The notes beneath the pieces are model-generated. The model searched no databases and was not told the origin of the DNA. It saw nothing but the letters and a program-made list of their open reading frames with translations. Below, piece by piece: positions 24,842 to 32,822 of a DNA stretch of 64,000 nt (its first letter is position 1; each line of letters begins with the position of its first letter). Source of the DNA: Planctomycetota bacterium (GTDB lineage Bacteria; Planctomycetota; B15-G4; SIAN01). The position numbers were made by a program, and so were the translations under genes. The stretch spans positions 248,001 to 312,000 of the forward strand of contig JANQQL010000031.1 of assembly GCA_028289345.1 (NCBI GenBank), read 5' to 3'.

Positions 24842-26456
24842 AGTCGTCGTAGCCCTCATCGTTGCAGCCGCGATCGTTGGCGTGTACGTTGGCTTATCGT
24901 CTACCAACAAGCACAATCATGGGATTAATGAACCCGTTGAGTACAAGCGGGTATCGTCAGACATCACCTGGACCGTACTCAAGGACGAGGAAGCAGACTC
25001 CGGCCCCATTTCCACCCGAACACAGATTCATCGGCTGGAAGAAGGTCATTCTGTATCCCTCTTATTGGTTGGGCCAGACAGCCATCCCCTGGCCCAGCAC
25101 TCAACGACTATCCGTTTATCACACAATGGAACGGACCACTCACTGACAACTGATAAAAGAGGGATCGTCACCCTCGAAGCGTTCACATTGCGGGATGGTG
25201 CTGAGTTGAAACTGTTCGTGGACGGGTACCTTCCCGCGACCTGCCTGATTGACTCATCGCTAGACCAGCCACAGCGAATACTCTTCCATAATCGACTCGC
25301 TGCCACGATCCGTGTCGAGGACCAGGAAGGACGCCCTATACGAGGGGCGCGAGTAGAGTTGCAACATCCGCAGCTATTACCCAGTAACAACCCTTCGCTT
25401 TGGACAACAGACGAACTCGGGAACGCAACTATCATCGTACCGCACACCACAGCCAAGAATCCCCAAGTGCTAGTAAGTGCCATAGGGTATTGCAGCGCGT
25501 CTACAACCGTCGCTGATCCGGAGTGTCTCGTACAATTAGACACTATAATCGCGGCGGCGGTGACCATACGGTCCGCAGAACACGGACTCTCCTCGCAACA
25601 CCATGGTGTCCTTCACCTCATCGGCAATGGACCGAAGTGGCTATCAATCTCCCAACTGGTATCTGGAGATGATCGCAAGAATACTATCGCGTGGCTGTCT
25701 GACCGAGTTGCTGTTAACCATGAAACCACTTGGTACCTGTTTAGAGAACTCCCCACTGACGAGCATCCGGCAGAGTATCCAGCCATGTGGGACTTGTCCT
25801 ATGTATCCTTCCCCGGAACGGACCCGGTAGAAGGACAGTTACGGCTCGTTCGAGCAGTTGATTTCGGCGCCTCAGACGTCACTTTCATTGAAGCTCTGCC
25901 ACCATCGGAGCCATTGTGTCATCTTGAGGTTGTTTTTGTCGGGGGAGCCCCAACCAGGTCGTGGCTACTCCGAGGACCCGAGCGATCCAGCTATTACTCT
26001 CACCAGGCATTGGAGACGTATGACCAGGGCTCCGACGCAAGATACGTGTTCGCGGTTACTCCTGGCCACTATCACATCGTTCCAGGTGCTGGCTTGATCA
26101 ATCCGGCCGAGTTCGACCAGGTTGAGATTGATGTCACTCCTCCTCACACCACCGTGAGGATTGACAAGTGGCAAAGCGATATGACAGGGAAACTCGCTGT
26201 TCGCTTGCTTTCCAATGAGGAAGATGACGAAGAGTATGTCTTTTCCTTCAGCCCTCAACACTTGCACAGACGAAAGTCCGCAAAAGTGCGCTGCGAGGAC
26301 ATGCCAGACGAAGGTGTCTCTGTTCGCTCCGGAACGTACTTCTGCAAGGTGTTCAGCTACTCAGGAAAAGTCACTGATGAGGTGCAGGTAGAGGTTCATC
26401 CAGACCAGTCGACGGTTGTGACGTTCAACTTGGACGAGTCGATATCGTCGGATTGA
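24810..26456 (+). CDS. Membrane-anchored extracytoplasmic protein with Ig-like domains
   Basis: 548 residues. A single N-terminal membrane segment (VRVVVALIVAAAIVGVYVGL) anchors a large exported part. Residues about 80-240 look like two beta-sandwich repeats of the carboxypeptidase-regulatory or Ig type: PLAQHSTTIRLSHNGTDHSL, TDKRGIVTLEAFTLRDGAEL and IRVEDQEGRPIRGARVELQH, TDELGNATIIVP. The rest is beta-rich with no motif I can name; it ends with VQVEVHPDQSTVVTFNLDES. It starts inside the MauE-like gene (32-base overlap), so the two are translated together. Rare codons such as TTA, ATA and AGA are more frequent than in the flanking chromosome, supporting a foreign origin. Could be a receptor, scaffold or partner of the cysteine-rich proteins. 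Confidence 0.75.
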   Translation: MKSSKSDLSVRVVVALIVAAAIVGVYVGLSSTNKHNHGINEPVEYKRVSSDITWTVLKDEEADSGPISTRTQIHRLEEGHSVSLLLVGPDSHPLAQHSTTIRLSHNGTDHSLTTDKRGIVTLEAFTLRDGAELKLFVDGYLPATCLIDSSLDQPQRILFHNRLAATIRVEDQEGRPIRGARVELQHPQLLPSNNPSLWTTDELGNATIIVPHTTAKNPQVLVSAIGYCSASTTVADPECLVQLDTIIAAAVTIRSAEHGLSSQHHGVLHLIGNGPKWLSISQLVSGDDRKNTIAWLSDRVAVNHETTWYLFRELPTDEHPAEYPAMWDLSYVSFPGTDPVEGQLRLVRAVDFGASDVTFIEALPPSEPLCHLEVVFVGGAPTRSWLLRGPERSSYYSHQALETYDQGSDARYVFAVTPGHYHIVPGAGLINPAEFDQVEIDVTPPHTTVRIDKWQSDMTGKLAVRLLSNEEDDEEYVFSFSPQHLHRRKSAKVRCEDMPDEGVSVRSGTYFCKVFSYSGKVTDEVQVEVHPDQSTVVTFNLDESISSD

Positions 26457-26930
26457 TGGTATTTCTCCCCCTGAGAATCTCGCGAACTCGACGCTGGATG
26501 GCAAAGGTGGTTGCGAAGTCCGGCCAAGCAATTCCCCTCCCCTGCTCGATGGCAAGCCAATCAGTTGGGTTTCGCGCCCGCCAAGACTCAGCCTCGAAAA
26601 ATGTCATCTTCATCCATAGTGATGATGACCAAGACGGTGCTCATAACTGGTATCGGCACGAATTGCTCAGTGACCACCACTTCGCTAAGCCAGTCCCTCT
26701 GGTAGGTTTCGAACCAGTTGCCGAGAAGCGTGTCTTCCCGCTCTTCACCAGCCGCTCCCCCCCGGAACGCCGCCCACAATCGTCGCGCCCGTGCCGATCG
26801 GAGTTTTCGATCTTGGTATGGATAGCACCCGGCTTCTACGGCCATCTCAGAGATCTTGTGCCAAGCAATACCGCCATCACGGACCGCAAACAACGCGCAC
26901 GGTTGATTTGTCAAGTCGAGACAACGCCAT
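26425..26930 (-). pseudogene. Possible broken gene, truncated at an IS end relic
   Basis: On the minus strand a frame running leftwards from the IS relic reads FAVRDGGIAWHKISEMAVEA, FETYQRDWLSEVVVTEQFVP and VLVIITMDEDDIF, then stops. Dropping one T in a run of five near 26600 continues it as EAESWRARNPTDWLAIEQG and FAIQRRVREILRG up to 26425. The translation looks protein-like and the frame begins right where the IS-end copy sits, so the gene may have lost its 5' part to the IS. I recognise no family; it may also be chance. Confidence 0.3.
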
Positions 26931-26952
26931 TGACCAGCCCCCAATCGCGCGT
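26931..26952 (-). repeat. 22-bp inverted copy of the IS right end
   Basis: TGACCAGCCCCCAATCGCGC followed by GT is the exact reverse complement of 23261-23282, the right end of the IS element. The similarity stops at about base 22, although a CCACCC follows in both after a small offset. It faces the IS, so the cysteine-rich operon lies between two inverted right ends. Confidence 0.85.
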
Positions 26953-27015
26953 AACCTCCACCCCGGCCGCGAAGCGGAGGGGTGGAACCGGCCTTTTCAC
27001 AAACGCGGGTCCGAG

Positions 27016-27188
27016 GGACGCCGGAGGGGATGCAATGTTGCGGAGAGGACATGTCGGAGGGCCCATGCTCCCTCCCGACCGTCCACGCCAACCCGACGTG
27101 GGCCCGGAGACTTCAGCGCAGTCCCCCCGCCCAACTCCACAAAGGACGGAGCGAGTCCTCGGAGTGCATTGCATCCCCTCCGGCGTCC
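27016..27188. repeat. Foldback element with perfect 22-bp inverted repeats
   Basis: GGACGCCGGAGGGGATGCAA followed by TG (27016-27037) is perfectly complementary to 27167-27188. The arms enclose 129 bases, and weaker pairing (GAGGAC with GAGTCCTC-like bases) continues inward. The size of about 175 bases, perfect arms and absence of a gene suit a miniature inverted-repeat element or a stable cruciform. No target duplication was seen around it. Confidence 0.6.
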
Positions 27189-27337
27189 TCCTCAACCCCT
27201 CTCAAACCCCATCCACCCCACCCCTTCCGAGCCCAGAACCACCCCACAAAAAAACTGGATCCCCCCAAGTCCACTCAGGGAGACCCAGTCCAAGACAACG
27301 GGGTGCGGGACCGTTGTCGGTTAGTTGTTGGTAAGCC

Positions 27338-29062
27338 TCACTCCCACCACCCCACGCTCTTGATCTCTGCGACGTTCGGAGTGAAAGGAGGCAGGGACCC
27401 GGCATTGTTGAAGTCCAGGTCGTAGTCCCAGGCACGCTTTGGCGCCGTGTAGTAGTCGCTGCCGTAGACCCAGTCGCCGGTCGCAAACTCGGACCCGTAG
27501 ATCTTGACGAAGGAGCCGAGGATGTGAGCCGTGATGCCGCTCCAGTTCTCGTGGAAGCGCGGCAGGTTCTCGAAGCCCCCGGAGTAGTCCGATCCCTCGG
27601 TCTCCCCGCCGCCGGTGATCATGGCGAAGTTGTACCAGGTCTCCGTCGCGGCCGGCAGGTTGCCCGCCGCCTTGCTGTCGTCCCAGGAGTTCGACAGCAA
27701 GTTGACCGCGTCGGCAATCACCGCCGCCGGCTTCTTGTTGATCGTGTTGTAGTCCCCTTGGACGTAGACCGGATCTTCCGAAGCCACCGTCAGCGGCCCG
27801 CCGAGTTCATCGCCGTTCACCAAGCGGATCCCGTTCGCCTGCGCTTCCGTGGTGTCACTGCGTGAAGCGTAGATCAGCCCGTTGCTAGGGAAGCCCCGCG
27901 CGTTGAGCTCGTCGATGTCGATCTCGGTCACCGTCACCGTGGTGCCCTGGCGGCGGTCGAACATGGTCTTCTCGGACAAGGCGAACTGCATCATGACCTG
28001 CTCCACGCCATTGGCGTCGTAGGCCTTGCCGTCGCGAATCACCAGGTCTGCGTTGCGGTGGAAGTAGCCCTTGCGGAAGCGCCCCTTGTTCGGGCCCACG
28101 TAGTAGTACTCGCCGGTGTTGCTGTTGTACTTGTGGTCACCCTTCTTGGCGCCAATCTTCTCGAACTCCTTGATCGAACCGATGGCTGGGGGCTCGATGC
28201 GAGTGACGCCGTGCTCTCCGGTTTGCACCGTGCCGTTCCAGCGATCGATGGCCGCCATCTTGAAGGTGTCCCAATCCCCGTCGTCGGGATCGAAGATGCC
28301 ATCACCGTTCGAGTCGTGGCCGAGGAAGTCGCTGTCCAAGCCACTGGTCGAGGGCACGCCGAGAGCTGCGAACTCGGACTGACTGAACAAGTTCTCGTAG
28401 GTCGCGTCGCCATTCACCTGAATGCTCACGGTCCCGCCAGTCGTCGCGCCGCTGTCCTTGCGACGGCGGAAGATGTCTCCGACCGAGCGGAAATAGTTCG
28501 AAGCAATGGTCAGGGTTTTGCTACCGCCAACTCCTGCGTAGAGATCCTGATTGGTGTGCACCCGACCGGACAGGGTCATCGACGGACCCGGCAGCAGTTC
28601 CAGGTCTTTGTCGTAGAAGATGGCAAACTGGAAGATCGGGGTGAGGCCCACGTCCACCACCCGGTGGATCTCCTTGGTGTAGCCTTCCGCCGAAGCGGTC
28701 GCCGTGATGACGTAGCTCTGCAGCTGAGTCTGAATGCCAAAGGGATCGGTCTCGGTCACCGAGCCTCCCACCGCTTCGATCTCGTAGTCCACCGTGTGCC
28801 CGTCGAGGTTCAGCTTGCCCACGGTCGGCACCGGCAGGGTGTTGGCCACGGCCCGCAGAATGGCTCGCTCGGCGGAGATAGTTCCGGACTCCGCCAGGCT
28901 GGTCACCGTGGTCACCGCGCGGTGGGTTTCCGCCTGCTGCATTTCCGTGTTCACCGTGGTGAACATGACCGTCGCCATGCCTCCCACCATCACCAGTGCG
29001 ATCAGTGCCGCCAGCAGCGCGATTCCGCGATTGCCGGCTTGGTTGTTGCGTGGCGCCGACAT
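27338..29062 (-). CDS. PilX-like type IV pilus assembly protein
   Basis: 574 residues. The N-terminus GNRGIALLAALIALVMVGGM, then VMFTTVNTEMQQAETHRAV is that of PilX-type proteins, which have a pilin-like hydrophobic helix but not the standard G-FxxxE cleavage site. The following part is long: beta-strand-rich with SGRVHTNQDLYAGVGG, an acidic segment DSNGDGIFDPDDGDWD that resembles a calcium loop, and DPVYVQGDYNTINKKPAAVI, seen in other long PilX-like proteins. ATG 29062 has GGGAG eight bases before it; a TTG overlapping the previous stop is the alternative. Third gene of the minor pilin operon; probably part of the priming complex at the pilus tip. Confidence 0.75.
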   Translation of the reverse strand: MSAPRNNQAGNRGIALLAALIALVMVGGMATVMFTTVNTEMQQAETHRAVTTVTSLAESGTISAERAILRAVANTLPVPTVGKLNLDGHTVDYEIEAVGGSVTETDPFGIQTQLQSYVITATASAEGYTKEIHRVVDVGLTPIFQFAIFYDKDLELLPGPSMTLSGRVHTNQDLYAGVGGSKTLTIASNYFRSVGDIFRRRKDSGATTGGTVSIQVNGDATYENLFSQSEFAALGVPSTSGLDSDFLGHDSNGDGIFDPDDGDWDTFKMAAIDRWNGTVQTGEHGVTRIEPPAIGSIKEFEKIGAKKGDHKYNSNTGEYYYVGPNKGRFRKGYFHRNADLVIRDGKAYDANGVEQVMMQFALSEKTMFDRRQGTTVTVTEIDIDELNARGFPSNGLIYASRSDTTEAQANGIRLVNGDELGGPLTVASEDPVYVQGDYNTINKKPAAVIADAVNLLSNSWDDSKAAGNLPAATETWYNFAMITGGGETEGSDYSGGFENLPRFHENWSGITAHILGSFVKIYGSEFATGDWVYGSDYYTAPKRAWDYDLDFNNAGSLPPFTPNVAEIKSVGWWE

Positions 29063-29064
29063 GC

Positions 29065-29829
29065 TCAAAGCTCCCGGGTGTTCCGCATCACCACCGAACT
29101 CTCGAGTTCCGCGGTGATGACCTGTCCTTGGTTGTTGAGGCGTTGGAGGTAGATCACCACCCCCACTTCATTGAAGCGCATCGAGCGATCGTTGCCGATC
29201 ACGTCGAACGTGATGTTCTGCACATGGGGCCCAATCCGTTCCCGAGAAACCTCCACTCCCCCGTCTTCCACGACTCGGTGCAGCCAGTTGATTCCGTTGG
29301 GGTCCTGAACGATGTGAAACGAAACAAGCTCCGTTCCCCACTCCATGTTTCCTTCTGCGTCGATCGGACGGTCATCCGCATTCAAGTCTTGCGGAACCTG
29401 AAACACGAACTCGCTCGGCTCTCGGTTCCGGTTTCGTTCCACCCGGTCCACTTCGAGGATGTTCGGATCGGAGGCGGGATCGGTCCAGGCCACCGAATCC
29501 GTGATCTCTGCGTCGGTCGGATCCATGACCGCAAGCTCATCCCCTCGAAGGCTGTCGGCTTGCAATGCGATCGGGCGGTCGTAGATCGCGGGATACGACT
29601 GGCCAGCGACTTCGGTGATGCCGGCGCCGCGGATCTCGCCGACCACGTCGTTCAACATGCGGCGTCCCAGCTCCTGCAGTCCGGATCGGTTGCCTCCCAC
29701 TTCGAGAGCACCTCGCGAACTCTTCATCAGGGCCATGGCACCGCCGATGACCAAGAGCAAGCTCGCGGCCGCCACCATCATCTCGACCATGGTGAAACCG
29801 GCGTTGCTTCGCTTCGAGCGCCCACCCAT
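29065..29829 (-). CDS. PilW-like minor pilin
   Basis: 254 residues with a class III signal: RSNAGFTMVEMMVAAASLLL, where cleavage after Gly leaves Phe1 and Glu5 as in type IV pilins. The mature part includes NRSGLQELGRRMLNDVVGEI and RGAGITEV, the PilW pattern, and later VVIYLQRLNNQGQVITAELE typical of the last strands. Located between PilV-like and PilX-like genes, one base after the PilV-like stop, with which it should form an initiation complex for pilus or type II secretion-like assembly. Confidence 0.82.
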   Translation of the reverse strand: MGGRSKRSNAGFTMVEMMVAAASLLLVIGGAMALMKSSRGALEVGGNRSGLQELGRRMLNDVVGEIRGAGITEVAGQSYPAIYDRPIALQADSLRGDELAVMDPTDAEITDSVAWTDPASDPNILEVDRVERNRNREPSEFVFQVPQDLNADDRPIDAEGNMEWGTELVSFHIVQDPNGINWLHRVVEDGGVEVSRERIGPHVQNITFDVIGNDRSMRFNEVGVVIYLQRLNNQGQVITAELESSVVMRNTREL

Positions 29830-29830
29830 G

Positions 29831-30265
29831 TCAGTTGGTCCTCAGGAAAGAAAGCTGCTCTTGGCGCGCGCGACCGCGGTGGTCGTTCCACGAGACCACC
29901 AAGGTGATGACCAAGGGGTCGGCGTCCGGATCCGCGTAACTCACCACGATCTGCTGATTGGTGAGGTGCAGGTTGGTGTACTTCGGAATCGCCTGACCAT
30001 CGGGATAGTCGGAGGTGATGCGACCAAAAGGAGTCGCCATCAGGTCTTCGAGGGCCGACTGGACATCATGGGTGGCCACGTTCTCTTCCCGGGCGGCGCT
30101 GGAGAGGTCGAAGAACGACACCAGCGTCGGGAAGGCGACGAGCGAGGCGCCGGTGAGCACCACCATGGCCACGATGACCTCGATCAGTGTGAACCCTTCG
30201 GCCCCGCGGGGGCGCCCCTGGTTCACTCGCGGGCTTGGTCGGCCCGGTCCCTTCCTTGTCTTCAT
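29831..30265 (-). CDS. PilV-like minor pilin
   Basis: 144 residues from ATG 30265. A long basic leader ends in RGAEGFTLIEVIVAMVVLTG, the prepilin peptidase site (G/FTLIE) plus hydrophobic helix. The mature part has ATHDVQSALEDLMATPFGRI and a short beta domain, the layout of PilV/GspI-like pilins. A start at 30322 is also open but would add a leader of over 40 residues. A TTGACA box upstream on the minus strand near 30330 may belong to the promoter; the -10 is weak. First gene of the minor-pilin operon; divergent from the BMP gene. Confidence 0.82.
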   Translation of the reverse strand: MKTRKGPGRPSPRVNQGRPRGAEGFTLIEVIVAMVVLTGASLVAFPTLVSFFDLSSAAREENVATHDVQSALEDLMATPFGRITSDYPDGQAIPKYTNLHLTNQQIVVSYADPDADPLVITLVVSWNDHRGRARQEQLSFLRTN

Positions 30266-30413
30266 GCCGATCCCCGATTCGGATGGTCCCTCTCCCGGGG
30301 CAAAGGTACATCGATGGTACAACCTGTCAAAATTGGGAAGCTTTTACATCCAGGCTATTCCCAGGGTGGCGCGGTTCTTGACCTCCACGGCCCTAGGGAG
30401 CATCCTCGCGGCC

Positions 30414-31394
30414 ATGGCAAGGGGAACCAATGCGTGGTGTGGGCTGCTCCTCCTGGTCTTCGGATCGGCAGGCTGTGGCGGGAATCCCTCCGAGGGCGAG
30501 GACTCGTTCCGGGTGGCTCTGCTGCTGGCGGGCCCGGAAAACGACGAAGGCTGGAACCAGTCCGCCTTCGAAGGACTGCGTCGCATTCGGGAAGAGCTTT
30601 CCGCAGAGACTCGAAAGATCACCGCCCGCACCCGCGCCGAGATCGAGCTGGCCATGGAGCGAGCGGCCGCGGAAGGGTTCGACCTGGTCATCGGCCATGG
30701 CGTCGAGTTCAACGCCCCCGCGTGCAAGATCGCCGACGCCTATCCCGACTGCTCCTTCGTCACTACCGGAGGACCCGAGAGTCGCAGCAACGTCTGCTCG
30801 TTGGTCCTGCGATTGGAAGAAGCCGCCTATCAACTCGGCGTCTTGGCCGGGCAGCTGAGTGAGTCCGGCATCGTCTCGGCGATCTCTGGAATGGAATTCG
30901 AACCGGTGCGGCGCGTGGTGGCAGGGTTCCGCCACGGGCTGCTCTCGGTGGCGCCGGAGGCCAAGGTTCTCGAGGAATACCTGGGGAGTTGGGAAGACTC
31001 GTCCCTCGCGAAAGAGACCGCAGTGGCTCATGCCGAACGGGGTGCCGACGTGTTCTTCCAGAATGCCGACGCGGCAGGGGTCGGTGTCTTCGAGGCTTGT
31101 CGTTCTCGAAGTCACTACGCCTTCGGCTGCAATCGAGATCAATCTCCCAAAGCTCCGGATGTGATCCTGGCCAGTGCCGTGGCGGACATTCCCGAATCCC
31201 TCCTGTTCCTCGCTTCGGAAGTGAAGAACGGGACGTTCGCAGGTGGCATTCGCAGTTTCGGCATCGCCGAAGGCAAGGTGAGAGTGGGCTGGAACGAGGC
31301 CCTCGCCGGAGACCTTTCCTCCACGGTCCGCGACAAGACCGACGCCATCGCCGACCAGATTCGCCGCGGCGACATCGACCCGGCAACTCCATGA
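30414..31394 (+). CDS. BMP-family substrate-binding lipoprotein of an ABC importer
   Basis: 326 residues. Lipoprotein signal MARGTNAWCGLLLLVFGSAG with Cys at the end of GSAGC. The domain shows VALLLAGPENDEGWNQSAFE, GFDLVIGHGVEFNAPACKIA, and GADVFFQNADAAGVGVFEAC, all typical of BmpA/Med/PnrA-type proteins that bind purine nucleosides. It stands outside the inner membrane and delivers substrate to the permeases encoded downstream. The stop overlaps the next ATG (ATGA). Nucleoside specificity is inferred from family and operon. Confidence 0.9.
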   Translation: MARGTNAWCGLLLLVFGSAGCGGNPSEGEDSFRVALLLAGPENDEGWNQSAFEGLRRIREELSAETRKITARTRAEIELAMERAAAEGFDLVIGHGVEFNAPACKIADAYPDCSFVTTGGPESRSNVCSLVLRLEEAAYQLGVLAGQLSESGIVSAISGMEFEPVRRVVAGFRHGLLSVAPEAKVLEEYLGSWEDSSLAKETAVAHAERGADVFFQNADAAGVGVFEACRSRSHYAFGCNRDQSPKAPDVILASAVADIPESLLFLASEVKNGTFAGGIRSFGIAEGKVRVGWNEALAGDLSSTVRDKTDAIADQIRRGDIDPATP

Positions 31395-32821
31395 GTTTGG
31401 CGCTGCAGTTCGATCGGGTCACTCATCGCTTCGACGAAACCACGGTCCTGAACGAGGTCAGCGTCGGTTTCCACCAAGGGGAGATTCACGCGCTGCTGGG
31501 TCAGAATGGCGCCGGCAAGACGACTCTCATGCGGCTCGCGACGGGATTCCTTCCCTTGCAGCAAGGCACCTTGAGAGTCGCCGGAAGGGCGGTTCGACTG
31601 CGTGGTCCGCACGCCGCGTCCCGACACGGTATCGGCATGGTGCATCAGCACTTCACCCTGGTCGACCGCTTGTCCGTTTCGGAAAACCTGTCCCTGCGGG
31701 ACTCAAGGTGGTGGTGCGGCCCCAGGGCTCGTCGCGATCGAGTGAAGAAGCGACTGGCCCAACACGCGTTGGAGATCGATCCGGAAGCACCGGTCGAATC
31801 CCTGGCAGTGGGAGTGAAACAAAAGATCGAGATCGCCCTCGCCCTGGAAGGGGCTCAGCAGGTGCTGATCTTGGATGAACCCACCGCGGTGCTCACCGAG
31901 CCTGAGATCGACGAGCTGTTCCAACAACTCCGGCGCATCGCCGCCAGCGGCGTGTCCATCCTTCTGATCACCCACAAGCTGGCGGAAGTGGAAGCGGTCG
32001 CGGACCAGATCACGGTCCTCCGCGAAGGAAGCGTCCAGCTCACCGCTCCTTTTCGAGATCGCACCCGGGCGGAATGGGCAGGACTCGTCGCCGGGCATCC
32101 GGTTTCCGAAAATGCTCCGCCCGGGCCCCCTCCCCAACTCGACAGAGTCTGCCTGCGCGCGGAGCAACGGGAGGGGGCCGAGTACGGCCCGATCGACCTA
32201 AGTGTTCGTGCGGGCGAAGTCCTCGGGATTGCCGGGGTCGACGGCAATGGACAAACCACGATTGCCGAAGCCCTCCATGGCTTGCATGCGGGGAAAGGCG
32301 TTCTGCAAGTCCCGCCGAAGGACCGACGCGCATTCATCAGCGGTGATCGCCAACGACTCGGACTGGCCGAGGAACTGTCCGTTGCGGAGAACGCGGTGCT
32401 CCGCCCCGAGTTGATGCCCCGACAATGGATGCCTCCTGGCACGTTGCAGCAGAACGCACAACCGCTTCTCGAACGCTTCCGGGTGCGATACCAGTCGTTC
32501 GACCAAGGGGTGATGGCCCTTTCGGGAGGCAACCAGCAGAAGGTGATCTTGACCCGGGAGCTGGCCAGCCAACCCGAACTGATCATCGCCGAGAACCCCA
32601 CTCGAGGTCTCGACCTCGCCACCACAATGATGGTCCGGCGCGCCTTGATCGAGGCAGCCCAACGCGGCGCCGGAGTGGTCCTGTTCTCCACCGATCTGGA
32701 AGAGATCCTGGAGCTGTCCCATCGAACGATGGTGGCCCATCGTGGGCAGTTGCACGATTGCCCGGCGGACCGGGACTCCTTGTCCCAGCGAATGCTTGGT
32801 TGGACCGAGGGCGAGGACTGA
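31391..32821 (+). CDS. ABC importer ATPase with two ATP-binding domains
   Basis: 476 residues. Domain 1 has Walker A ALLGQNGAGKTTLMR, the signature region LAVGVKQKIEIALALEGAQ and Walker B VLILDEPTAVLTE. Domain 2 has a degenerate Walker A GIAGVDGNGQTTIAEA, the signature LSGGNQQKVILTRELA and ENPTRGLDLA. This layout is that of the carbohydrate/nucleoside (CUT2-like, YufO/NupA) ATPases. The start overlaps the BMP stop by four bases; the first permease begins two bases after its stop. Drives uptake of the BMP ligand. Confidence 0.92.
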   Translation: MSLALQFDRVTHRFDETTVLNEVSVGFHQGEIHALLGQNGAGKTTLMRLATGFLPLQQGTLRVAGRAVRLRGPHAASRHGIGMVHQHFTLVDRLSVSENLSLRDSRWWCGPRARRDRVKKRLAQHALEIDPEAPVESLAVGVKQKIEIALALEGAQQVLILDEPTAVLTEPEIDELFQQLRRIAASGVSILLITHKLAEVEAVADQITVLREGSVQLTAPFRDRTRAEWAGLVAGHPVSENAPPGPPPQLDRVCLRAEQREGAEYGPIDLSVRAGEVLGIAGVDGNGQTTIAEALHGLHAGKGVLQVPPKDRRAFISGDRQRLGLAEELSVAENAVLRPELMPRQWMPPGTLQQNAQPLLERFRVRYQSFDQGVMALSGGNQQKVILTRELASQPELIIAENPTRGLDLATTMMVRRALIEAAQRGAGVVLFSTDLEEILELSHRTMVAHRGQLHDCPADRDSLSQRMLGWTEGED

Positions 32822-32822
32822 C

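Larger units (their letters stand above)
26457..27337. other. Non-coding junction between island and pilin genes
   Basis: This stretch of about 880 bases holds the possible broken minus-strand gene, the inverted IS-end copy and the foldback element listed separately. The right part (27190-27330) is rich in CCCC and ACCCC runs and has no supported gene. No terminator with a T-run could be assigned to the preceding operon. Confidence 0.5.

Noticed and set aside
22017..26952. Functional composite transposon
   Set aside because: The right-hand IS is reduced to about 22 bases, the left-hand transposase is frameshifted and no target duplication was found, so only a relict arrangement is claimed.
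26453..27334. Plus-strand open frame of 293 codons next to the island
   Set aside because: Crosses the IS-end relic and the foldback element; Pro/Arg-rich translation without ribosome site or domain.
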